Assembly (NCBI GenBank): GCA_937875805.1
Contig: CALFHG010000057.1
Coordinates: 1 to 5,051 of the forward strand
Direction: 5' to 3'
Length of the DNA stretch: 5,051 nt
Source of the DNA: an uncultured Nitrosopumilaceae archaeon
Lineage (GTDB): Archaea; Thermoproteota; Nitrososphaeria; Nitrososphaerales; Nitrosopumilaceae
Under the pieces are notes generated by a model. That model searched no databases. It worked only from the letters and a program-made list of their open reading frames with translations, and was not told the origin of the DNA. This document shows, in pieces, positions 1 through 4,296 of the stretch (its first letter is position 1; each line of letters opens with the position of its first letter). A program made the position numbers and the translations under genes.

Positions 1-81
1 ACAAAAATTTTCTTTAATGAATTATTGTATTTTTTATGTATGAATTTAGAATATCAAATTCTGATTAATATTCAATTTAGG
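1..81. other. AT-rich non-coding tail after the FMN reductase gene
   Basis: This stretch follows the stop codon of the minus-strand FMN reductase gene and reaches the window edge. It is extremely AT-rich and I see no supportable coding frame. It contains a short possible hairpin at 42-61 (six-base arms GAATTT and AAATTC around an eight-base loop). An AT-rich stretch at 1-12 reads AAATTTTTGT on the minus strand, so it could help end minus-strand transcription. Both are weak because such patterns arise easily in DNA this rich in A and T. Confidence 0.4.
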
Positions 82-612
82 CTAATTTTGATGTAATTTA
101 GAGGCCATCTCTAAAGTTTCATCTACCATTTCTCTTAGTTTACTTTTAGCATCTTCATCAGTTACTGAATTTTCTTTTATAGATTCTGTGGTCAGAAATA
201 CTGCCTTTGGATTTGTTATTACTCTGAAATATGACATCAATTGTGTGATTAATGTCTGGACATTAATAAAACCAATATTTCCTGCAGCTAGAATCGTAAT
301 CCCAGCAACTTTTCCTGGAGTTTTTTTATAATTTACATATTCAAATAGATTTTTCAATGCTGAACTAAAAAATGAATTATAGATTGGTGAGCCAATTAAC
401 CATACATCTGCATCCATAATATCATTAGCAGCATCTTTTGTTGTACTGTTGTATTCTATGTCTGGTCCTCTATAGTATTCAATTTGATTATCAGATAGAT
501 TGATTAATTTTGTTTCTTGATTTTTTGATTTGGCATATTCAAAAACATATTTCATTATGATTTGTGTATTTGCGTTTTTTCTTGGGCTACCAGAAATTAC
601 AACAATTTTCAT
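82..612 (-). CDS. NAD(P)H-dependent FMN reductase, flavodoxin fold (SsuE/azoreductase-like)
   Basis: This 176-residue soluble protein belongs to the NADPH-dependent FMN reductase group, which uses NAD(P)H to reduce FMN, quinones or similar acceptors in the cytoplasm. Seen in the sequence: the N-terminal beta strand followed by the FMN phosphate-binding loop SGSPRKNANT (residues 7-16), and the second flavin-contact motif GSPIYNSFFSSALKNLFEYV (residues 74-93), with the usual Pro-x-Tyr and Leu-Lys spacing. Length is normal for the family. An in-frame ATG lies four codons upstream (622-624), but I prefer 612: the protein then begins right at the first strand (MKIVVISGSP), and a TATA-like box at 634-641 puts the transcript start at about 611-612, giving a leaderless mRNA. 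The exact electron acceptor cannot be read from the sequence. BluB, which consumes reduced FMN, is encoded next on the same strand beyond a tRNA gene, so supplying it is a plausible role but an inference. Confidence 0.85.
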   Translation of the reverse strand: MKIVVISGSPRKNANTQIIMKYVFEYAKSKNQETKLINLSDNQIEYYRGPDIEYNSTTKDAANDIMDADVWLIGSPIYNSFFSSALKNLFEYVNYKKTPGKVAGITILAAGNIGFINVQTLITQLMSYFRVITNPKAVFLTTESIKENSVTDEDAKSKLREMVDETLEMASKLHQN

Positions 613-633
613 ATATTCAGCCATTTGTCTTTG

Positions 634-641
634 TATTTAAA
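634..641 (-). promoter_or_regulatory. TATA box for the FMN reductase gene
   Basis: On the minus strand this reads TTTAAATA, preceded by a purine-rich AGAAA that could be the BRE recognised by TFB. Its centre (about 637.5) is 25-26 bases upstream of 612, the first base of the preferred ATG. It therefore predicts a leaderless transcript and argues against the ATG at 622-624, which would lie upstream of the transcript start. Not experimentally tested. Confidence 0.6.
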
Positions 642-665
642 TTTCTATGAGGTGTAGAAATTAAG

Positions 666-740
666 CGGGCTTGAAGGGCTTCGATCCCTCGACCTATAAC
701 TTAGGAAGCTACTGCGCTATCCATGCTGCGCTACAAGCCC
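666..740 (-). tRNA. tRNA-Arg (anticodon CCU)
   Basis: A complete 75-base cloverleaf without intron reads on the minus strand. The acceptor arms are GGGCTTG (740-734) and CAAGCCC (673-667), with discriminator G at 666. The D stem is GCGC/GCGC with a ten-base loop, and the anticodon stem is GTAGC/GTTAT with two G-U pairs. Loop TTCCTAA has anticodon CCU (705-703), which reads arginine AGG codons. The variable loop is five bases and the T stem is GAGGG/CCCTT. No CCA is encoded; CCA-adding enzyme would add it. The T loop is ATCGAAG, so position 54 is A (base 685) instead of the usual U. The gene sits between bluB and the FMN reductase gene on the same strand. Confidence 0.95.
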
Positions 741-743
741 AGC

Positions 744-751
744 AAAAAAAA
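744..751 (-). terminator. Oligo-T terminator after bluB
   Basis: On the minus strand this is an uninterrupted run of eight T, starting 13 bases after the bluB stop codon and ending three bases before the mature 5' end of tRNA-Arg. Archaeal RNA polymerase terminates on such U tracts without needing a hairpin. It would separate the bluB mRNA from the tRNA transcript. Confidence 0.55.
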
Positions 752-755
752 CATT

Positions 756-769
756 CTTAATTATTTAAG
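756..769 (-). promoter_or_regulatory. Probable TATA box of tRNA-Arg, overlapping the bluB stop codon
   Basis: The minus strand reads CTTAAATAATTAAG, with symmetrical ends (CTTAA and TTAAG). Its best TATA-like core, TTAAATAAT, is centred about 24-25 bases upstream of the tRNA 5' end at 740. The bluB stop codon (767-765) lies inside it, so the tRNA promoter is built into the end of the upstream gene. Placement is inferred from spacing and composition only. Confidence 0.5.
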
Positions 770-1475
770 CGTAATCTAAGTTATCTTTGATCATGGTTTG
801 AATTTTTTTCCAATCTTTATTTTCCTTGTCATTCCATTTTTCAAAAAATACAACATCTTTCAATTCTAGTCTTGGTAACCAACCTTTAGTTTCAAGATCT
901 GGTTTCTCTGCAAATTCATCAACATATCCTAAACACAAGTATGCAATAGGAATTACATGTTCAGGTAAATCTAAAGTTTCTTTTAATGTATCATTTGATA
1001 GAATGCTTACCCAGCCTAAACCTACTCCTTCTGTTCTAGCTGATAACCACAAATTCTGAATTGCACAACATACACTATAGAGTCCTGCTTCAGGAATACT
1101 TGATCTACCAATTACAAATGGACCAAATTTTGTAGGATCATACGTTACACAAAGATTAACGGGAGATTCTAAAATACCTTCTAACTTGAATGAAAGATAT
1201 TTTGATCTTTTTGGTTCTTCGACTAATTGTGATGAGCGATTTTTTTCTTCTTCAAAAGATTTTTTTATTTTCTTTTTTGTATCAATATCTTTAATTAAAA
1301 TAAAATTCCATGGTTGAGAAAATCCTACTGAAGGCGCATGATGTGCTGCGTTAAGAATTTTTGATAAAACCTCATCCTCTATTGGCTTTGAGATAAAGTG
1401 AGATCTTACATCCCTTCTTGAATAAATTGCCTTGTAGAAGCCTCTTTTTTCTTCATCAGTAAAATTTTCTGTCAT
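765..1475 (-). CDS. bluB: 5,6-dimethylbenzimidazole synthase (BluB), nitroreductase fold
   Basis: This 236-residue enzyme takes reduced FMN and O2 and breaks down the flavin to make 5,6-dimethylbenzimidazole, the lower axial ligand of cobalamin. Seen in the sequence: the BluB opening SRRDVRSHF (19-27), with Asp22 matching the aspartate known to matter in Sinorhizobium BluB; the flavin-contact segment HHAPSVGFSQPWNF (45-58); the BluB-typical AIQNLWLSARTEGVGLGWVS (138-157), whose Ser157 matches the other key residue; and AYLCLGY (178-184). These features separate it from ordinary nitroreductases. An upstream in-frame TTG (1523) would add 16 Lys-rich residues, but I reject it: the ATG at 1475 has a ribosome-binding-like GAAGGT nine bases before it, and candidate TATA boxes place the transcript start downstream of 1523. 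The gene ends at an oligo-T tract before tRNA-Arg. Needing O2, it implies an aerobic cell making its own B12 ligand. Confidence 0.92.
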   Translation of the reverse strand: MTENFTDEEKRGFYKAIYSRRDVRSHFISKPIEDEVLSKILNAAHHAPSVGFSQPWNFILIKDIDTKKKIKKSFEEEKNRSSQLVEEPKRSKYLSFKLEGILESPVNLCVTYDPTKFGPFVIGRSSIPEAGLYSVCCAIQNLWLSARTEGVGLGWVSILSNDTLKETLDLPEHVIPIAYLCLGYVDEFAEKPDLETKGWLPRLELKDVVFFEKWNDKENKDWKKIQTMIKDNLDYA

Positions 1476-1484
1476 CTTTTTTGT

Positions 1485-1490
1485 ACCTTC
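1485..1490 (-). promoter_or_regulatory. Shine-Dalgarno-like site deciding the bluB start
   Basis: The minus strand reads GAAGGT, whose AGGT matches the archaeal anti-Shine-Dalgarno core, with nine bases between it and the ATG at 1475. It is preceded by three tandem AAAG units (1490-1501). It is the only clear ribosome-binding-like site in the window; the other genes look leaderless or nearly so. Confidence 0.45.
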
Positions 1491-1500
1491 TTTCTTTCTT

Positions 1501-1540
1501 TTGTTAAACGTTAATAATGTCAATTGTTTGATTTATTTTT
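1501..1540. promoter_or_regulatory. Divergent promoter region of bluB and tRNA-Val
   Basis: This AT-rich spacer has candidate TATA boxes for both directions. On the plus strand TTAATAAT (1511-1518) lies about 26 bases before a start near 1541, a few bases ahead of the tRNA-Val 5' end. On the minus strand AAAAATAAAT (1540-1531) would start a bluB transcript near 1508 with a leader of about 33 bases. TTTAACAA (1508-1501) would instead start it near 1478, almost leaderless. I cannot choose between the last two from sequence. Confidence 0.4.
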
Positions 1541-1544
1541 CAAT

Positions 1545-1618
1545 GGGCCTGTAGTCTAGCTGGTTAGGATACTGCCTCGACATGGCAGTGATCATGAGTT
1601 CGAATCTCATTAGGCCCA
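1545..1618 (+). tRNA. tRNA-Val (anticodon GAC)
   Basis: A complete 74-base cloverleaf without intron. Acceptor arms are GGGCCTG (1545-1551) and TAGGCCC (1611-1617), with discriminator A at 1618 and no encoded CCA. The D stem is GTCT/GGAT. The anticodon stem is five perfect pairs, CTGCC (1572-1576) with GGCAG (1584-1588), closing the seven-base loop TCGACAT with anticodon GAC (1579-1581). The T arm is ATGAG, TTCGAAT, CTCAT and is fully standard. Oddly, the base before the anticodon (position 33, base 1578) is C rather than the near-invariant U. The perfect stem leaves no alternative register. The gene converges on the WHy-like gene only four bases away. Confidence 0.95.
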
Positions 1619-1619
1619 C

Positions 1620-1623
1620 TTTT
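1620..1623 (+). terminator. Short T run ending tRNA-Val
   Basis: Four T follow one C after the tRNA discriminator base, a typical minimal archaeal tRNA terminator. The last T is also the outermost base of the stop codon of the opposing gene. Confidence 0.45.
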
Positions 1624-2120
1624 CAATTATAACTCGTTTTGAACTCTTTGTTAACTTCACTCCATGTAGTTTGACTAGTAATTTTTCCTTCAGCAGAAAA
1701 ACTAGTGATTCTTTCATTAATGACATCTTCATAAATTTCTGAATTGACTTCAGACTTGTTTAGAACAAATATATTTTTTAAAGGAATTTCTGCATCTGGA
1801 TAAAACAAGGCTCTTCCAGGTAATGCAATATCTGCAGTAGAATACAACCCAGATCCTAATAATTTACCATCACCATATAATTTGTAATCTATAACTGAAA
1901 CGGTTAATGTTTTGTTACTGGGATTTTTTATTAAAAATGTAACTTGAAACTTTGCTTGATTATCAACTGTGTTTACATCTAATAATTTTACGTTTGTTAA
2001 TTTAATTTCAACTTGATCAAGTTCAACATTATCTAGACTGGCATAGAAAATAATTCCTCCCATTAATGCAAAAACCCCAACAATAGCTAGATACACTGTT
2101 ACCTTGCTTTGAAGTGCCAT
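1623..2120 (-). CDS. Membrane-anchored WHy/LEA-2-like domain protein
   Basis: A 165-residue protein with one N-terminal transmembrane helix (about residues 8-28, VTVYLAIVGVFALMGG and on) and an outside beta-sandwich-like domain. The part from about 36 to 115 resembles the WHy domain of the late-embryogenesis-abundant LEA-2 group: alternating hydrophobic strands, a KNPSNKTLTV core (65-74) with the family's Asn-Pro-x-Asn turn, then YKLYGDGKLLGSG (79-91). No enzyme residues are visible. In the family such domains are linked to stress or desiccation protection and to protein surface binding, but the role here is unknown. The helix has no lipobox or clear signal-peptidase site, so I read it as an anchor with the domain outside the cell. 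An upstream TTG (2144) would add eight residues; I prefer the ATG at 2120, which a T-rich box at 2145-2153 would serve as a near-leaderless start. The recognition is by pattern only. Confidence 0.65.
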   Translation of the reverse strand: MALQSKVTVYLAIVGVFALMGGIIFYASLDNVELDQVEIKLTNVKLLDVNTVDNQAKFQVTFLIKNPSNKTLTVSVIDYKLYGDGKLLGSGLYSTADIALPGRALFYPDAEIPLKNIFVLNKSEVNSEIYEDVINERITSFSAEGKITSQTTWSEVNKEFKTSYN

Positions 2121-2144
2121 TTCATTGATTTCAGATTTGTACAA

Positions 2145-2192
2145 CTAAAAAAGGTTGTCAAGATCCAAATACATAATATTTGATTTAAAATA
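2145..2192. promoter_or_regulatory. Divergent promoter region between the WHy-like and CopD-like genes
   Basis: Plus strand: ATAATATT (2173-2180) is centred about 26 bases before the ATG at 2202, so the CopD-like mRNA is probably leaderless. Minus strand: CTTTTTTAG (2153-2145) is a weak box about 28 bases before the ATG at 2120. A better-looking ATATTTTAAAT (2192-2182) would instead give the WHy-like gene a leader of roughly 40 bases. Inferred from spacing. Confidence 0.4.
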
Positions 2193-2201
2193 TCATAAAC
2201 T

Positions 2202-2699
2202 ATGACCGCAATAGAGCAGGCAATTATCACTTGGATTCATCTTATAGCTGCTGCAATTTGGGTTGGTGGTTCTTTATTTATTGGAATCGTGTTTTCTCCA
2301 CTTTTAAAAACAATGACAAGTTCTGTTGAAGAACGAATGCAAATTATGATTCGTGTTGGTAAACGATTTAACAAAATTGCTGTTCCTTCGTTGATTATTT
2401 TGATGTTAACTGGTTTGTATACTTCAAATGCATTAATTGGAAATCCTGATCTCCTTGTTTCAACGAGTTATGGAAAATTTTTAATTATTAAAATAATTCT
2501 TGTAATTGCATTAATTATTACATATGCTGTCCATGTTAGAGTAATTCGTAAAGATGTTGAAGAAAAAATCATGTCAAATAAAATGTCAGAGCCTGAAATT
2601 CAAAAATTAAGAAAAAAAATTATCATCCTTGGAGAGATTACAGTAGTTTTATCTGTAGCAATTCTATTTTTTGCTTCATTACTTGATGCTGGGGTTTGA
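2202..2699 (+). CDS. CopD-like four-helix integral membrane protein
   Basis: A 165-residue membrane protein with four predicted helices at about 8-33, 59-78, 92-112 and 140-161. The first holds the pattern WIHLIAAAIWVGGSLF (11-26), with His13, Trp20 and Gly-Gly as in the CopD/PcoD copper-resistance domain; the second carries LTGLYTS (69-75), and His111 near the end of helix 3 could be a second metal or haem ligand. The loop after helix 3 is strongly charged (KDVEEKIMSNK, 117-127). Known CopD domains take part in copper uptake across the membrane, which would suit copper-rich ammonia oxidisers, but other four-helix families such as HemJ-like haem proteins look similar, so the substrate is open. 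It lacks a fused CopC or PCuAC part. Its last 21 bases overlap the 3' end of rtcA on the other strand. The start fits a leaderless transcript. Confidence 0.68.
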   Translation: MTAIEQAIITWIHLIAAAIWVGGSLFIGIVFSPLLKTMTSSVEERMQIMIRVGKRFNKIAVPSLIILMLTGLYTSNALIGNPDLLVSTSYGKFLIIKIILVIALIITYAVHVRVIRKDVEEKIMSNKMSEPEIQKLRKKIIILGEITVVLSVAILFFASLLDAGV

Positions 2700-3701
2700 G
2701 ATTCCTTCAATTATTACTTCAAAACCATTACTCGTTTTTCCGATACCATATTTACAACCTGTAATTTTGGATGTCACAAACAAATTTGTCTCTAAATGTT
2801 TTGTAATTTCTTTAATTGGCAAAATTGTTTTTCCACTAGCTAAACTTGCAGGAACTATTAGCATATCTGCTAAATTATCATCAATTGCATAATTTTTAAT
2901 AAAATTATCCATGTCTAAATCAAATTTACCCGTTTTTTTATTATACAATGCATCAATTCCTATAATGGAATCATCATCAATACTGTAAATTAACAAGGAT
3001 GCACCTGAATCTAATGCCTCTTCTGATTTAATTTCTACATCAACAATAAAATTTGCATCAGTTAATTGTTTGACAATTTCATACACTTTATTTTCAATTT
3101 CATTGTTTGTAAATTTTGAAAATGAACAAATCAATCTAACTTCATTTGTTTTTCGTTTTGAAAATAATATTGATTTTACATTAGATGGATTAACTTGTAA
3201 TTTTATTTCTCCACCACCTTTGGGATAATAACCTCGTTTAATTAATTCAAGTGAAAAATTTATTCCCATTCTTGAATATGCTTCTTGTAATACATGTTGA
3301 GTATAATCAATAGTAGGACTCCAAAGAACATCTGTTCCACCTTTAATTCTTAAATTAAATTGTTTTTTAGACATTGCAACAACTGGAATTAAGACTTGTA
3401 AAATTAATGGAATACTTCCAGCAGTACCTACATCTTCAACTAAATCTAAATTTTTAGCGTCACCTGGTATGAATTTAATTTCCGTAGACCCAACTTCTGC
3501 TCCAATAACTTTAGCGTTTGCAATTTTTTGAAGAATATTAATCGCTGTTAGATGCTGTGGTCTTAATCCAGAAATTTTTCTATTTTTTCTTATGTTTTCC
3601 AAATGAATTGGTTGTTTTGTAATACATGATAATGCAATTGCTGAACGAATAATTTGTCCTCCACCTTCACCATGACCTCCATTAATTTTTAGAAAATCCA
3701 T
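2679..3701 (-). CDS. rtcA: RNA 3'-terminal phosphate cyclase (RtcA)
   Basis: A full-length 340-residue enzyme that uses ATP to turn an RNA 3'-phosphate into a 2',3'-cyclic phosphate, through an enzyme-histidine-AMP intermediate. Seen in the sequence: the opening GGHGEGGGQIIRSAIALS (8-25), RPQHLTA (47-53), GTAGS (92-96), GGTDVLWSPTIDY (121-133), the family signature RGYYPKGGGEI (156-166) and KHLETNL (301-307), whose His302 matches the histidine that E. coli RtcA adenylylates. Keeping that histidine argues for a true cyclase and not the non-catalytic Rcl1 type. The length is normal. The ATG at 3701 sits just before MDFLKINGGHGEGGG, the usual distance to the first motif. The gene diverges from the NMN adenylyltransferase gene and overlaps the CopD-like gene tail to tail. 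No RtcB or other RNA-repair gene lies in the window. Confidence 0.95.
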   Translation of the reverse strand: MDFLKINGGHGEGGGQIIRSAIALSCITKQPIHLENIRKNRKISGLRPQHLTAINILQKIANAKVIGAEVGSTEIKFIPGDAKNLDLVEDVGTAGSIPLILQVLIPVVAMSKKQFNLRIKGGTDVLWSPTIDYTQHVLQEAYSRMGINFSLELIKRGYYPKGGGEIKLQVNPSNVKSILFSKRKTNEVRLICSFSKFTNNEIENKVYEIVKQLTDANFIVDVEIKSEEALDSGASLLIYSIDDDSIIGIDALYNKKTGKFDLDMDNFIKNYAIDDNLADMLIVPASLASGKTILPIKEITKHLETNLFVTSKITGCKYGIGKTSNGFEVIIEGISNPSIK

Positions 3702-3732
3702 AATTTTTTCTAATAACTACTCTTTATGATAG

Positions 3733-3743
3733 TTTTTTAAAAA
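3733..3743. promoter_or_regulatory. Near-symmetrical TATA box shared by rtcA and the NMNAT gene
   Basis: The block TTTTTTAAAAA is nearly the same on both strands. Its centre at 3738 is 25 bases before the ATG at 3763, giving a leaderless NMNAT transcript. Read the other way it predicts an rtcA start near 3713, about 12 bases before its ATG. A separate minus-strand CATAAAGA (3728-3721) could instead give leaderless rtcA. The whole spacer is 61 bases, so the two genes must share or compete for this DNA. Confidence 0.55.
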
Positions 3744-3762
3744 GAAATTTTCTATAGTTTGT

Positions 3763-4257
3763 ATGAATGGTTTGTTGATAGGTCGATTCCAACCTTTTCA
3801 TTTAGGTCATCTAGAAGCATTACAATTTGCATTATCAAAAGTTGATAAATTGTGGGTAGGTTTAGGCAGCTCTAACAAGCCTGTAGAAAAAAATAATCCA
3901 TTTACTGTAGAACAACGAAAAGAAATGATACTTTCATCTATTGATGATTCAATGAAAGAAAAAATTTCAATTTATTTTATTCCGGATTTAGATAATCATA
4001 TGAAATGGGTAGAAAAAATAGATACTATTGTTCCTAAATTTGATATAATTTTTTCAAATGATGACTTGACAAAACACCTGTATTCAAAAAGAAATATTCA
4101 AGTTCTCTCTATTCCATTTCTCAACAGAGAATCATTATCTGGAACTAATATTCGCGATCTAATAATTCACGATCAGAAATGGGATGATTTTGTACCTGAT
4201 GGAACTAGAAATTTTTTGGAAAAAACTGGTGCCAAAGAACATTTGAAAAATCTCTAA
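3763..4257 (+). CDS. Archaeal-type nicotinamide-nucleotide adenylyltransferase (NMNAT)
   Basis: This 164-residue cytoplasmic enzyme joins NMN and ATP to form NAD+ and pyrophosphate, the last common step of NAD synthesis. Seen in the sequence: the nucleotidyltransferase opening LIGRFQPFHLGHLEA (5-19) with the HxGH motif at His13 and His16, the archaeal NMNAT segment NPFTVEQRKEM (45-55), an acidic SNDD (98-101), and the C-terminal ATP-binding SGTNIRDL (126-133), which matches the ISGTxIR motif. Length matches archaeal NMNATs (about 165-180 residues) and no kinase or repressor domain of the bacterial NadR type is attached. It starts a few residues before the first motif and appears leaderless from the TATA box at 3733-3743. 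The aminotransferase downstream has its own promoter immediately after this stop codon, so the two are probably not one operon. Confidence 0.94.
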   Translation: MNGLLIGRFQPFHLGHLEALQFALSKVDKLWVGLGSSNKPVEKNNPFTVEQRKEMILSSIDDSMKEKISIYFIPDLDNHMKWVEKIDTIVPKFDIIFSNDDLTKHLYSKRNIQVLSIPFLNRESLSGTNIRDLIIHDQKWDDFVPDGTRNFLEKTGAKEHLKNL

Positions 4258-4258
4258 T

Positions 4259-4268
4259 TATAAATAAA
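4259..4268 (+). promoter_or_regulatory. TATA box for the aminotransferase gene
   Basis: TATAAATAAA begins two bases after the NMNAT stop codon and is the best consensus archaeal TATA box in the window. With its centre near 4263, transcription should begin at about 4288-4290, leaving a leader of only 7-9 bases before the ATG at 4297 and no visible ribosome-binding site. It makes the aminotransferase independent of the upstream gene. Confidence 0.65.
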
Positions 4269-4296
4269 CCCCATAACGAACTGTGATAGATAACAT

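Noticed and set aside
42..61. Hairpin as a strong terminator
   Set aside because: Six A/T-rich pairs with an eight-base loop would be unstable, and no T tract follows directly, so I did not list it as a terminator.
826..1059. Plus-strand open frame of 77 codons
   Set aside because: It lies wholly inside bluB on the opposite strand, shows no recognisable protein pattern and has no promoter of its own.
1490..1501. Tandem CTTT (AAAG) units as a possible repeat array
   Set aside because: Only three perfect units in very AT-rich leader DNA; more likely chance or a purine-rich mRNA leader than a functional repeat.
1476..1523. TTG start adding 16 residues to BluB
   Set aside because: The added part is a Lys-rich stretch encoded by promoter-like and AAAG-repeat DNA; the ATG at 1475 has a ribosome-binding-like site and gives the normal family length.
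2121..2144. TTG start adding eight residues to the WHy-like protein
   Set aside because: The ATG at 2120 is a better codon and lies at leaderless distance from a T-rich box; the extra residues add nothing to the helix.
2671..2892. Plus-strand open frame of 73 codons across the CopD-like/rtcA junction
   Set aside because: Most of it is the antisense of the conserved rtcA C-terminal region, and the rest is the CopD-like gene's end in another frame.
3702..4257. rtcA and NMNAT as a new RNA-repair module
   Set aside because: The only support is divergent neighbourhood; no ligase, phosphotransferase or nuclease gene is nearby, and both are common housekeeping enzymes.
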